Source of the DNA: Pseudomonadota bacterium
GTDB taxonomy: Bacteria > Pseudomonadota > Gammaproteobacteria > UBA5335
DNA: 64,000 bases
Direction of reading: 5' to 3'
NCBI GenBank assembly: GCA_002862435.1
Contig: PKDC01000057.1
Span: 95,547 to 159,546, forward strand
The notes under the pieces were generated by a model. The model had not been told where the DNA came from. It saw nothing but the letters and a program-made list of their open reading frames with translations, and searched no databases. This document shows, in pieces, positions 33,704 to 42,800 of this stretch. The stretch's first letter is position 1, and the number at the start of each line of letters is the position of its first letter. The translations under genes and the position numbers were made by a program.

Positions 33704-36192
33704 GGCACGATCCTGGGCTTGACCCGGGCCGTGGGCACGGCGTTCAGCGGATCATCGGGCCAGGGGTGTCGGGGGTAGCGTCCACGCATTTGCTTTCTCA
33801 CCTCGGGATAGGCCTGTTGCCAGAAACTGGAAAGATCCGCCGTGATCGCCAGCGGGCGCCCGGCCGGGGACAACAGGTGCACTACCAGTGGCAGCCGGCC
33901 ATCCGCCAGACGGGGCGTTTCCCGCACGCCGAACAGCTCTTGCAATTTAACGGCCAGCACGGGCGGATCTTGGGCGTAATCAATCGCTACCCGACTGCCG
34001 CCAGGCGCCGGGAAATGGGTCGGCAAGGCCCGGTCCAACCGTGGGCGGCCACCCGCCGGCAGGGTGGCGGCCAGGGCAGCCTGCAACAGGTTCTCGTCGA
34101 TCTGGGCCAGGCGCGTGATGCCCGCAAGGTAGGGCCCCAGCCAAGCGGCCAGCCCTTCCCGCAAGGCTGTATCGTCCATCTGCGGCCAGCCACCCGCCGG
34201 CTCCAGACGCGCCATGCAGGCCAGACGCGCGCGCAGCCGGCCGGCCTCCCCGGTCCAGGGCAGCCGTTCCCAGCCGGCGTCCGATAGCCATGCAGCCCAG
34301 GCCGCAAGCAGGTCCGCGGCAGCGGGCTTGGGGAGCGGCGTTTCCCGCAGCACCAGCGCGCCCAGACACTGTCGGCGCCGCGCGACCATGCCATTCAGCG
34401 CCGCATCGAACGCGACCGCGGTTTCCTCTGTCATGCGCTCACCGGCCACCGCGACCAGGGCCGCCTCCGACAGGGGCGCCGCCAGATGGATGCGCGCCTC
34501 GGTGTCGCCTCCTTCCAGCCGCGCCACGGCGAGATAAGGCGCGCCCGCCAGCGCATCGCCGGGATCGAGCCGCGCGCGCCGGCCCGACACCAGGCGGTAC
34601 ACCCCTGGCCCCTGGCGCTGGGCGATGCGCTCGGGGTAAGCCCAGGCCACCAGTTCACCCACGGTATCCGCATCCCGTGGCGCCTCAACCGCGCCCGATT
34701 CCCCCAGTCGCCGCGCCAACTGGTCCGCCAAACGCCGCAGCGAGGCCGCAGCACCCCCGGTCGAGGCATCAAACAAGGCGAGTCGATCATGGAGGTCCAC
34801 CGAAGGAGCCGCCTGGGTCTGGCGCAGCGCGTCGCGACTCTCCACAACGGCGGCGACCCGGCAGGCCAAACGCCCCTGCCCCGCCGCGCGGGCGCGCAGC
34901 AGCAGATGCGCGAGGCGCGGATGCACGCCCAGTTGGGCCATGGCGCGGCCGTGAGGCGTGATCCGATGCTGCCCATCCAGGGCCGCCAAGGCGCGCAGCA
35001 GCGTGCGGGCCTGGGCAAAGCGGGCCGGATGCGGGGCGTCCAGCCAGCGCAGGGCGAGCGGGTCGGCGACACCCCACACCGCCAGCTCCAACGCCAGTCC
35101 AGCCAGGTCGGCCTGGCGTATCTCCGGTTCGTCCTGCGCCGGGGCCCGGTCGTAGGCCGACTCGGCATACAAGCGGTAACAGGTCCCCGGTCCCTGGCGC
35201 CCGGCGCGGCCCGCGCGCTGGTCGGCTGCCGCGCGGGACACCGGAACGGTGATTAGATGCTCCATCGCCCGCGCCGGATCGAAGCGCACGGTGCGCGACC
35301 AGCCCGTATCAATGACGGTGGTGATGTCCGCCAGCGTGAGGCTGGTTTCGGCCACGGCGGTGGACAGCACCAACTTGCGCACCCCGGCGGGAGCGGGCAT
35401 CAGGGCCGCTTCCTGCGCCTCCGGCGCCTGGTCACCATACAGCGGCAGGATCCGCACGGCGGCGCCCAGATCGGCCTGTTCCAGATCGGTGGCGAGATGA
35501 CGGATTTCGGGGACGCCGGGCAGGAAGACCAGAATGCCGCCATCGGTTTCGGCGAGTGCGCGCCGCACGGCGGCAACCCGCTGCGCCGCTGCCGCCCGGC
35601 CCGGCGCCGATACCGGGCCGGGCGCATAATACAACTCCACCGGATACGCTCGCCCGGGGCATTCCAGGACCGGGGCATCCCCCAGCAGGCGGGCGTGGGC
35701 CTGGCCTGCCACCGTGGCGCTCATCGCCAGCAGCCGCAGGTCCGCCCGCAATGCCGCGCGCGTCTCGAGCGCCAGCGCCAGCCCCAGGTCGGCCTGCAGG
35801 CTGCGTTCATGGCATTCATCGAAGATCACCAGACCGTAATCGCTCAAGGCGGGATCGCTCTGGATCAGGCGGGTGAAAATGCCATCGGTCACGACCTCGA
35901 TGCGGGTGCGCGGACCGATGCGTTGTTCCAGACGCACGCGGTAACCCACTGTCTCGCCCACCGCTTCATTGCGCTGCGCGGCCATGCGCCGGGCGGCCAT
36001 GATGGCGGCGAGCCGGCGCGGCTCCAGCATCAGGATGCGCCGCCCCGTCAGCCAGGGAGCGTCCAGCAGCGCGGGGGGAACGGCCGTGGTCTTGCCCGCC
36101 CCCGGCGCCGCCTGCAGCACCAGGACGCCGCGCGCGGCCAGCAGGCGGCTGATTTCGGGCAACAGGGGGGTGATGGGCAGGGCGGATGTCAC
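33700..36192 (-). CDS. hrpB: ATP-dependent helicase HrpB
   Basis: An 830-residue DExH helicase of the HrpB/HrpA group. Near residue 30 is motif I (QAAPGAGKTTAVP), followed by LEPRRLAAIMAARRMA, VVTDGIFTRLIQSDP, DECHERSLQADLGLALA and motif III SATV. The second RecA domain has STAVAETSLTLADITTVID and DQRAGRAGRQGPG. A helicase-associated and the HrpB C-terminal domains complete it (WPDDPLNAVPT). Length is typical. Cellular role is in RNA metabolism but poorly defined. The start is GTG with GAGGT upstream. Confidence 0.93.
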   Translation of the reverse strand: MTSALPITPLLPEISRLLAARGVLVLQAAPGAGKTTAVPPALLDAPWLTGRRILMLEPRRLAAIMAARRMAAQRNEAVGETVGYRVRLEQRIGPRTRIEVVTDGIFTRLIQSDPALSDYGLVIFDECHERSLQADLGLALALETRAALRADLRLLAMSATVAGQAHARLLGDAPVLECPGRAYPVELYYAPGPVSAPGRAAAAQRVAAVRRALAETDGGILVFLPGVPEIRHLATDLEQADLGAAVRILPLYGDQAPEAQEAALMPAPAGVRKLVLSTAVAETSLTLADITTVIDTGWSRTVRFDPARAMEHLITVPVSRAAADQRAGRAGRQGPGTCYRLYAESAYDRAPAQDEPEIRQADLAGLALELAVWGVADPLALRWLDAPHPARFAQARTLLRALAALDGQHRITPHGRAMAQLGVHPRLAHLLLRARAAGQGRLACRVAAVVESRDALRQTQAAPSVDLHDRLALFDASTGGAAASLRRLADQLARRLGESGAVEAPRDADTVGELVAWAYPERIAQRQGPGVYRLVSGRRARLDPGDALAGAPYLAVARLEGGDTEARIHLAAPLSEAALVAVAGERMTEETAVAFDAALNGMVARRRQCLGALVLRETPLPKPAAADLLAAWAAWLSDAGWERLPWTGEAGRLRARLACMARLEPAGGWPQMDDTALREGLAAWLGPYLAGITRLAQIDENLLQAALAATLPAGGRPRLDRALPTHFPAPGGSRVAIDYAQDPPVLAVKLQELFGVRETPRLADGRLPLVVHLLSPAGRPLAITADLSSFWQQAYPEVRKQMRGRYPRHPWPDDPLNAVPTARVKPRIVP

Positions 36193-36309
36193 GGCAACCT
36201 CGTCATTGCATCATTGTACCCAAGCCCCAAGCCCCAATCCCGGAACCGGGGCGGCGATTGATGCTATCTTTCTGCGCTTTAACCGCTGCTCGCCAAACCT
36301 GATACCTCA

Positions 36310-37635
36310 ATGAACCTGACCGCCCCTCGCCAGTGGTTTCCCGGCACTCAGCCCCGGGCGACCCATCCCGCCCTGGAACAGGCGGGCTTGGCCGGCCTGG
36401 CGATCTACGCACTCATGCTGACCGTGAGCAAGGACCTGTGCTATGTGGGCGAATGGCTGATGCTGCTGGCCCTGGCGGCGAGCTGGCCGCTGGCCCGGGA
36501 TCGGCTGTTGCGGGACGGTATCTTCCGGCTGTTCCTGGTCTGGAGCGCCTACATGGTCCTTTCCTGTGTGTTGGGCGCGTACTGGGTGCCGGGCTCTTTG
36601 GGCGACCAGGCCATGGTCGCCAAACGCTGGGTGAAGCTGGGTTTCATCGTCTTGGTGGCGTGGTGGCTGGGCGGCGACTGGCGCACGATTCGCCGCCTGT
36701 ATTTCGTGCTGTTTCTCGCTTTCGCCTTCGTCATGCTGCCGTACTTCCTCTACCCGCTGTACTGGGAAAAAGGCTTGGCGGGCGGGCGGCTGCGCTTTGG
36801 CATGAACCCGCAGCGCAGCGCCCTGTTCTTTGCCACCGCCCTGCTGGGACTGCTCTTTCTGGCGCGTGATGTCTGGGGCGACCGGCTGGAACGGCATTTT
36901 CGCCGGCGCGTGGCCCTGTGGGGCCTGGCCATCCTGCTGATGACGATGGGCCTGCTGTTCACCCAGACCCGGGGCGCCTGGATCGCGGTGGTGACGGGCC
37001 TGGCGGCAAGCCTGCCCATGCTGCTGATTGGCCGGACTGCCCCGGCGCGGCGGGGCTGGACCGTGGCGGGCAGTGCGATGGGGCTGTTGCTGGTGGTCGC
37101 GATCGGCGCCGGGCAATGGACGCATATTGCCAGCCGCTTCGCCGAGGAAGATCCTGTTTTCACAGCGCTACAGAGCGGCCATTGGCAGGAGGTGCCGAAC
37201 ACTTCGCTCGGCCGGCGCATCCGTCTCTGGCATTGGGGCTGGACAAGCTGGCAGGACAGTCCATGGCTGGGCCTCGGGGTCGACAGCATACGGCCGCTGG
37301 CCGCAGCCAGCGATTTGCCCCGCCAACTGGACGGCTTCGAAATCCCCCATTTGCATAACAGCTGGCTGGAATTACTGGTGTCGACCGGCGTAGTGGGCGT
37401 GGGCCTGTTCCTCGCCTTTGCGCTGCTCGCCGCGCGGGGCGGTTGGTGGGCCTACCGAACCGGCCGGCTACCGGGACGCTTCTTGTTGATGCAATGGGCG
37501 GTTTTCGTGATGTTCCTGGTCGCCAACTTCAGCGAGGCCCACATCACCAAATGGATTTTCTGGCCCTATCTCGCGCTATTCTGGGGCAGCCTGTATTCCC
37601 CCGCCTTCTGGTTTCGCCAGTCGCCGTCCCCATGA
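36310..37635 (+). CDS. O-antigen ligase / Wzy-C family membrane protein
   Basis: A 441-residue polytopic inner-membrane protein with about eleven to twelve helices and a large periplasmic loop near residues 270-350. The conserved FTQTRGAWIAVV precedes the loop, which contains GRRIRLWHWGWTSWQDSPWLGLGVDS and HLHNSWLELLVSTG; Arg and His in these motifs are the expected ligase residues. WaaL joins undecaprenyl-linked O-antigen to lipid A-core; Wzy polymerases look similar. As the first gene of a glycosyltransferase and core-kinase operon it is more likely the ligase. Its stop overlaps the next gene as ATGA. Confidence 0.85.
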   Translation: MNLTAPRQWFPGTQPRATHPALEQAGLAGLAIYALMLTVSKDLCYVGEWLMLLALAASWPLARDRLLRDGIFRLFLVWSAYMVLSCVLGAYWVPGSLGDQAMVAKRWVKLGFIVLVAWWLGGDWRTIRRLYFVLFLAFAFVMLPYFLYPLYWEKGLAGGRLRFGMNPQRSALFFATALLGLLFLARDVWGDRLERHFRRRVALWGLAILLMTMGLLFTQTRGAWIAVVTGLAASLPMLLIGRTAPARRGWTVAGSAMGLLLVVAIGAGQWTHIASRFAEEDPVFTALQSGHWQEVPNTSLGRRIRLWHWGWTSWQDSPWLGLGVDSIRPLAAASDLPRQLDGFEIPHLHNSWLELLVSTGVVGVGLFLAFALLAARGGWWAYRTGRLPGRFLLMQWAVFVMFLVANFSEAHITKWIFWPYLALFWGSLYSPAFWFRQSPSP

Positions 37636-38555
37636 GCCCGAACGCCAGCGCCTCGATCACTATCGTCATCCCGGCCTATCAGGCGGAGGGCTACTTGACG
37701 CGTGCGCTGGAGTCGGTGGCCACCCAGAGCGATCCAGATTGGGAACTGATCGTCGTGGACGACGGCTCGCACGACGGCACGCTGGCCCTCGCCCAGCGCC
37801 ATGCTGCGCGCGACCCGGCACGGATGCGCGTCCTTGCCCAGCCCAACGCCGGGCCGGCAGTGGCGCGCAATCGCGGCATGGCAGAAGCTCAGGGCGAGTA
37901 CGTCCTGTTCCTGGATGCGGACGATGCCCTGATGCCGGATGCCCTCGAACGCTTACGACAGGATCTGCGCGCCCATGGACCCGTGGATTTCCTGTTCGGC
38001 GGCCACGCGGTGGTGCGACTGGACGGCAGCCGCAGGACACTCATCCCCGAGCCGGTGCGGGGCGAACCGCTGCGGGATTTCCAGGACTTCCTGCGGGGAC
38101 GGGGCGTGGGGCCAACGCATGGGGCACTGCTCATGCGCCGCGAACTGGCTGCCCGGCTGGGTTATCCCCCATCGATCCGCAACAACGAGGATGTCGTCCT
38201 GTTCGCGCAGATGCTGGCCCTGGGCCGCAGTCGCAGCCTGCCCGCCGTGCTGGCGACAAAATACCGCCGCGCGGCAAGCCTGCGCCACGATACCGACGCC
38301 CTGCTCCAGGCGGGTGACCAGGTCGCCGCGTTGCTCTTTGATCCGGCCCGGCTGCCGGCAGCCTTTCTCGCAGAGCGGCCGGCCTTCGAGGCGGACCGGC
38401 ATCTGTTGTCTTTTCGGATGCTGACCCGCGCCGGGCGACAAAGGGAGGCGCGGCGGCATTTCCATCGGGCGCTGCGCCTCGATCCAGGCGCCGCCCTGCG
38501 CCCGAAATCGCTGTTCAAATACCTGCGCAGCCTGTGGCGCGGGATACGCCAATGA
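37632..38555 (+). CDS. Family 2 glycosyltransferase (LPS)
   Basis: A 307-residue GT-A fold transferase. ITIVIPAYQAEGYLTRALESV begins the nucleotide-sugar domain; ELIVVDDGSHDGT, NAGPAVARNRGMAEA and the metal-binding FLDADDAL are intact. The C-terminal 100 residues are helical and basic, suited to membrane association. The sugar transferred is unknown. The ATG at 37632 overlaps the ligase stop; its own stop overlaps the next gene as ATGA. Confidence 0.88.
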   Translation: MSPNASASITIVIPAYQAEGYLTRALESVATQSDPDWELIVVDDGSHDGTLALAQRHAARDPARMRVLAQPNAGPAVARNRGMAEAQGEYVLFLDADDALMPDALERLRQDLRAHGPVDFLFGGHAVVRLDGSRRTLIPEPVRGEPLRDFQDFLRGRGVGPTHGALLMRRELAARLGYPPSIRNNEDVVLFAQMLALGRSRSLPAVLATKYRRAASLRHDTDALLQAGDQVAALLFDPARLPAAFLAERPAFEADRHLLSFRMLTRAGRQREARRHFHRALRLDPGAALRPKSLFKYLRSLWRGIRQ

Positions 38556-39349
38556 ACACGCGCATGGCCGACTCACCGCTGCCCTTGTCGGTGGCCATCA
38601 TCACCCGCGATGAAGAGGCCAACCTGCCCCGCTGCCTGGAGAGCGTGGCCGGACTCGCCACGGAAATCGTGGTGCTGGATTCAGGCTCCACCGATGCCAC
38701 CGTGGCGATCGCCCGGCGTTTCGGCGCACGGGTGGAGATCACCGACTGGCCGGGCTTCACGATCCAGAAAAATCGCGCCCTGACCGCCTGCCGCCAGCCC
38801 TGGGTGTTGAGCCTGGACGCCGACGAGGCCCTTTCACCCGAGCTGGCCGCCACCATCAGGGCATCGTTCGCCGCAGGGATGCCCACCGTTCGGGGTTATT
38901 GGATGAATCGGCGCAATCGCTACCTGGGGGCTTGGCTGCATCATGCCTGGACGCCGGAATGGCGGCTGCGGCTGGTGGCACGCACGCACGCGCGCTGGGT
39001 CGGCGGCCGCGTGCACGAACAGCTCAGCGTGGACGGCCCCACCGAGCGCCTGGCCGGGGATCTGTTGCACGAGTCCTACCAGCGGCTCGACGAGCACCTG
39101 CAGCGCACCCTGGACTATGCCCGCCTCGGCGCCGAGGACCTGATCGCCCGGGGTGAACCGTTCCGCGCCGGCAAGCTGCTGCTGTCCCCCTGGGGACGGC
39201 TGCTGCGCATCCTGATCGGACAACAGGCCTGGCGCGACGGCTGGCGCGGGCTGCTCATCGCCGCTTCCTCCATGCTGGCCGCCTTTGCCAAATACGCCTT
39301 CGTGCTCGAACATCGGTTGCGTCGCGATCGGGATCCACCGCCGCCATGA
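38552..39349 (+). CDS. Family 2 glycosyltransferase, WaaE/KdtX-like
   Basis: A 265-residue transferase with the short-GT2 pattern LSVAIITRDEEANLPRCLESV, EIVVLDSGSTDAT, KNRALTACRQPWVLSLDADEAL and YWMNRRNRYLGAWLHHAWTPEWRLRLVAR. This arrangement matches WaaE/KdtX beta-glucosyltransferases that modify heptose I of the LPS core. The ATG at 38552 was preferred to an upstream GTG because it forms the ATGA overlap seen throughout this operon. Confidence 0.87.
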   Translation: MNTRMADSPLPLSVAIITRDEEANLPRCLESVAGLATEIVVLDSGSTDATVAIARRFGARVEITDWPGFTIQKNRALTACRQPWVLSLDADEALSPELAATIRASFAAGMPTVRGYWMNRRNRYLGAWLHHAWTPEWRLRLVARTHARWVGGRVHEQLSVDGPTERLAGDLLHESYQRLDEHLQRTLDYARLGAEDLIARGEPFRAGKLLLSPWGRLLRILIGQQAWRDGWRGLLIAASSMLAAFAKYAFVLEHRLRRDRDPPPP

Positions 39350-40503
39350 GCCGCCCACTGCACATTGCCTTCGTCCATCCCGCCTACCGACCGGACGGCG
39401 GCGCTGAACGCATCCTGGCGCGCATGCTCGGGGCCCTGGGGGAACATCCGGTGCGCCTGACGGTGGTTACCCGGCGCTGGGACGGCGCCGAGGCGGGACC
39501 GGATGTCTCGGTCGTGCGCTGCGATCCGTTCCACGTCGGACGCCTGTGGCGCGAGGCCAGCTTTGCGCGCGCCGCCTGCCGGGCGCTGGCGACGTTGGAC
39601 GCGGACCTGATCCAGTCCCAGACCCGCATCCCGTGCTGCCATCTGTACCGCGCGGGCGGCGGGGTGCATCGCGTGTGGCTGCGCGAGCGCAACCGCGCCC
39701 GTGGCTGGCGCGGATCGCTGGGCCAATCGCTCAGCCCCTACCACCGCTACAAACTGGCGGAGGAGGCCCGGCTCTATGCCAGCCCGCGGCTGCGGGCGGT
39801 GATCTGCAATTCGCAGATGGTCGCCGACGAGCTGGTGCAGGAATATGGCATCGATCCGGCACGGCTGCGGGTCATCTACAACGGCGTGGACAGCGATCAC
39901 TTCCGCCCGGACGCACTACTCGGGGAAACCGCGCAGATCCGCCCCAAGCTGGGCATTCCCGCCAGCGCGCCAGTCTTCCTGTTCGTGGGTTCGGGCTTCG
40001 AGCGCAAGAACCTGGGCAGCGCCATTGCGGCCCTGGCGCAGTTACCGCATCGCGACGCCCAACTGATCGCCGTAGGACAGGACAAGCATGCCAACCGCTA
40101 CCGCGCTCTGGCCGGACGCCTGGGAGTGGGCGAGCGCGTGCACCTGGTGGGGCGGCAACAGGATGTGCGGCCCTGGTACGGCGCGGCGGACGCGCTGGTG
40201 TTGCCGACCCTCTATGATCCCTTCGCCAACGTCGTGTTGGAGGCCATGGCGAGCGGCCTGCCGGTGGTGACCAGCTTCAAATGCGGCGCGGTGGACCTGA
40301 TCCGCAGCGGAGACAATGGTTTGCTGTGCGACGCGCTGGATACCCAGGCGCTGGCCGGCCACCTGGAAACCCTGTGCAATCGCAAGCTGCGGGATCACAT
40401 CGGTGCGGCCGGCCGCGAAACAGTCCGGCCGCTGACCCTGAACCATATGGCCGACCAACTGATGGCCTTGTATCGGGAGCTGCTGCCCATTGCCGAAGCT
40501 TGA
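39346..40503 (+). CDS. GT-B glycosyltransferase, WaaG-like
   Basis: A 385-residue family 4 transferase resembling LPS core glucosyltransferase WaaG. The N-terminal Rossmann domain begins HIAFVHPAYRPDGGAERIL; the acceptor segment includes VICNSQMVADELVQEYGI and VIYNGVD. The donor domain has FVGSGFERKNLG and the E-x7-E motif in PTLYDPFANVVLEAMASGLP. Its start overlaps the previous gene by four bases and its end overlaps the kinase by 14. Confidence 0.9.
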   Translation: MSRPLHIAFVHPAYRPDGGAERILARMLGALGEHPVRLTVVTRRWDGAEAGPDVSVVRCDPFHVGRLWREASFARAACRALATLDADLIQSQTRIPCCHLYRAGGGVHRVWLRERNRARGWRGSLGQSLSPYHRYKLAEEARLYASPRLRAVICNSQMVADELVQEYGIDPARLRVIYNGVDSDHFRPDALLGETAQIRPKLGIPASAPVFLFVGSGFERKNLGSAIAALAQLPHRDAQLIAVGQDKHANRYRALAGRLGVGERVHLVGRQQDVRPWYGAADALVLPTLYDPFANVVLEAMASGLPVVTSFKCGAVDLIRSGDNGLLCDALDTQALAGHLETLCNRKLRDHIGAAGRETVRPLTLNHMADQLMALYRELLPIAEA

Positions 40504-41209
40504 ACGCGTCACGCTGCCGGGAGACTGTCATGCGTGGGTCAATCCGGACTGGCCCGACCGGGAAGGACTGCTGGCGCTGATCGCGCAACGCAAGTCCTGC
40601 CTCCAGCTGCCCGGCGCGGTGATCCACAAGGACGACCCGGCGAGCCGGGTGGCCACGGTCCCGGTCAACGGACGCCTCTATCTCGTCAAGCACTATCGCC
40701 GCCAAGCCTTGCGGCGCGAACTGGGGCGTGCGCTGCGCCGCCCCAAGGCCCTGCACAGTTTTGAGATGGCAGTGCGACTCAGGGCATTGGGAATCCCCAC
40801 CTTCCGGCCGGCGGCCGTGGTGACCGAGCCCTTCGGCTGCGCGCTGCGCCGCGGGGCCTATCTCATCACTGAAGCGCTGGCGGGACGCACCGCGCGGCAG
40901 TTCTTCGCCGACCCTGCGATTAACGCATCCGCACGCGCGCAGATTGCCGGGGAAATGGTCGGCCTGCTCCAGCGCCTGCATGCCGCGGGCTTGGTCCATG
41001 GCGATGCCAAGGACAACAACTTCCTCATCGACAACGCGCGGGTGAGCCTGGTGGACTTCGACGAGACTGCCCGGCCCCGGCTGCGCCAGGCGAGCCTGCG
41101 GCACAAGGACTGGCGTCAACTGATGCACAACTGGCGCGCCGATCCCGCCACCGCCGCCTTGTTTCTGGCCCTCATGCCACCCATCCAGCGCCCCTCCAGC
41201 GCGGGCTGA
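40490..41209 (+). CDS. LPS core kinase, Kdo/WaaP family
   Basis: A 239-residue kinase-fold protein. The ATP Lys is in LYLVKHYRRQALRRE; the catalytic loop HGDAKDNNFLID has the standard Asp and Asn, and the metal loop is VSLVDFDETARP. Such kinases phosphorylate heptose or Kdo of the inner core on the cytosolic face. The start is TTG at 40490, inside the previous gene's end. It ends the continuous overlapping part of the operon; 91 bp separate it from the next kinase-like gene. Confidence 0.85.
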   Translation: MPKLERVTLPGDCHAWVNPDWPDREGLLALIAQRKSCLQLPGAVIHKDDPASRVATVPVNGRLYLVKHYRRQALRRELGRALRRPKALHSFEMAVRLRALGIPTFRPAAVVTEPFGCALRRGAYLITEALAGRTARQFFADPAINASARAQIAGEMVGLLQRLHAAGLVHGDAKDNNFLIDNARVSLVDFDETARPRLRQASLRHKDWRQLMHNWRADPATAALFLALMPPIQRPSSAG

Positions 41210-41238
41210 GGGTTTTCCCGCAGCCCGTCATCCCTTAT

Positions 41239-41257
41239 CCTTAAAGAAATATTAAGG
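41239..41257. promoter_or_regulatory. CCTTAA/TTAAGG inverted repeat between the two kinase genes
   Basis: CCTTAA (41239-41244) and TTAAGG (41252-41257) are perfect inverted arms around an AT-rich 7-base loop, an AT island in a GC-rich operon. It could be an operator, a promoter element for the next gene, or an RNA processing hairpin. There is no T-tract after it. Confidence 0.3.
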
Positions 41258-41300
41258 CGTCACGAGGCCCATCCCCGGGGACTCGAAGGGGACTGTGCAC

Positions 41301-42182
41301 ATGGCTGGGGCTCAATTCGCATCAGACCGTCTCACTGCGCCCGCCATGGTGGAGGATGCGGTCGCAATGGAATCGCAAGGCTTCTATTTGCTTGCGCTCA
41401 ATGAGGCCCTCACCTTGTTGCTGGAAGAGGGGCGTGCGCCGGGCTGGAAGCGAGCACGCAGTTCCCGCGCCGCACTGGTAGCGCAAACCACCGCGCCACC
41501 CCATTTCTTTGCCAAGATCTTCTTCCCGCGCCGATGGTACGAGGGCGTCAAGACCCTGTTCCGGGGCGATCGCGCCTATCGCACCGATTGGCGCACCCAC
41601 GCCCTGCAGGCCGCCGGCTTTGCCGCCCCGGCCGTGGTATTGCGCGGCCGTGTCAAAGGCTTGCCCTTTGTCATCACCGAAGCCCTGCCGGGGATTTCCG
41701 TGGCCGACTATCTGGATCGGCCCCGTGTGGTTGCCCTGTCCACCGCCGGGCAAACCCGCCAGCGGCGGGGTGTGCTGCGCGCCCTGGGTGTGGAAATCGC
41801 GCGCTTGCACGAGGCGGGTTTCTTCCACACTGAACTGCGCACCAGCAATATTCATGTGCATCTGCAGCCCGATGGAATGCCGCGGTTTTTCTTTCTCGAC
41901 AACGAGGGGACTCGCCGTTTCATGCAGTTGCCCTGGCGGCGGCGCGTGAAAAACCTGGCCCAACTCAACATGGACCATCATCACGTCAGCCGCACCGATC
42001 GCCTGCGTGTCTTGCAGGCCTACGTCACGGCAGCCGGTCTGGGCCCGGATCTGGGCGCACTGGCCCAGGAAATCCATCAACGCACCCAGCGGCGGCGGCG
42101 GGAAAACGCCATGCGCGCAATCCGTCCGGATGCACCCGCAAGCCCAACTGCCGCCAGCCGGTTTCCCACGCAAACAAAATAA
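41301..42182 (+). CDS. Kdo/WaaP-family kinase-like protein with Glu in the catalytic position
   Basis: A 293-residue protein with the Kdo/WaaP kinase pattern: Lys72 in FFAKIFFPRRWY, VITEALPGISVADYL as hinge, and a catalytic loop HTELRTSNIHVH at 176-187. Here Glu178 stands where kinases have Asp, while Asn183 and the metal-site Asp200 (FFFLDNEG) remain. It may be a weak or repurposed kinase. The ATG at 41301 is used because AGGGGA lies eight bases ahead; GTG at 41295 is too close. The last 158 bp overlap the convergent phosphoesterase gene. Confidence 0.75.
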   Translation: MAGAQFASDRLTAPAMVEDAVAMESQGFYLLALNEALTLLLEEGRAPGWKRARSSRAALVAQTTAPPHFFAKIFFPRRWYEGVKTLFRGDRAYRTDWRTHALQAAGFAAPAVVLRGRVKGLPFVITEALPGISVADYLDRPRVVALSTAGQTRQRRGVLRALGVEIARLHEAGFFHTELRTSNIHVHLQPDGMPRFFFLDNEGTRRFMQLPWRRRVKNLAQLNMDHHHVSRTDRLRVLQAYVTAAGLGPDLGALAQEIHQRTQRRRRENAMRAIRPDAPASPTAASRFPTQTK

Positions 42183-42678
42183 GCGCAGAAGCGCCGCCAT
42201 CGGTCCGCACCCGGCCCGCCGCGCCGGGATTGAGCACCCAGGGATGGGCCGTACAATCCACCAGCATGCGATGGCTGTGGCCGCACACGATGGCCCGAGC
42301 CTGGGGGAAATCGCGCCGCAAACGGGCCACACGCACGGCGGCCGGATAGCGATCTCCATGAATGACGACCAGCCTGCCGCCGGGCAGGGCCAGCTCCAGC
42401 ACATCGGACAGCCCCAGAGTATCGGGTGCGCCCGCGGGCCGGTCGTTGTTCCCACGCACCGCAACCACCGCATGGTTGCGGCCTCGGCACGCCAGGGCGC
42501 GTGCATCCAGTACATCGCCGGCGTGCACCAGGATGTGGCAGCGATCCAGTACCCCGCGCAGCGCTTCCGCCACCGGACCATGGGTGTCGGCGATCAAGCC
42601 GACGCGCACGGCGCCGGCCCGTGCACCCTGCAGGGCGTCGCCCGCCAACTCACGCCAATCGATGCAGTGGATCTCCAT
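42025..42678 (-). CDS. YfcE-type metallophosphoesterase
   Basis: A 217-residue calcineurin-like phosphoesterase. The metal motifs are all present and in order: VGLIADTHGPV, ILVHAGDVLDA, VVAVRGNNDRPAG, VVIHGD, IVCGHSHRM and LNPGAAG. The C-terminal 40 residues (PAAAAGCVDGFPGPVRP and after) come from the stretch antisense to the kinase-like gene and look like random read-through, so the conserved enzyme ends near residue 175. Cyclic or simple phosphodiesters are typical substrates. Confidence 0.85.
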   Translation of the reverse strand: MEIHCIDWRELAGDALQGARAGAVRVGLIADTHGPVAEALRGVLDRCHILVHAGDVLDARALACRGRNHAVVAVRGNNDRPAGAPDTLGLSDVLELALPGGRLVVIHGDRYPAAVRVARLRRDFPQARAIVCGHSHRMLVDCTAHPWVLNPGAAGRVRTDGGASALILFAWETGWRQLGLRVHPDGLRAWRFPAAAAGCVDGFPGPVRPDPGPDRLP

Positions 42679-42683
42679 GGCAC

Positions 42684-42700
42684 CGGACTGTGAAAGTCCG
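42684..42700. other. Small hairpin between convergent-divergent units
   Basis: CGGACT (42684-42689) and AGTCCG (42695-42700) form a 6-bp stem with a 5-base loop, just above the phosphoesterase ATG. It may affect that gene's leader. Otherwise the 122 bp between the phosphoesterase start and the phoD stop show nothing. Confidence 0.25.
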
Positions 42701-42800
42701 ATCCCTTCCCGTCAAGACCGCCGCCCCTCCGTATTCGGCATGGGACGTCCATCCGCCCTGATCGGCGCGGCGCAGGAATGGTAGGGGCGCGCGGCTCCGA

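Noticed and set aside
32288..33778. Rightward 496-codon frame opposite the phosphodiesterase gene
   Set aside because: It is the antisense shadow of a gene with complete alkaline-phosphatase-superfamily motifs; its translation has no recognisable domain.
36193..36309. Repeated CAAGCCCC and a TACAAT -10 box before hrpB
   Set aside because: The -10 looks good but no -35 lies at a suitable distance, and the repeat is only two copies of a short GC-rich word.
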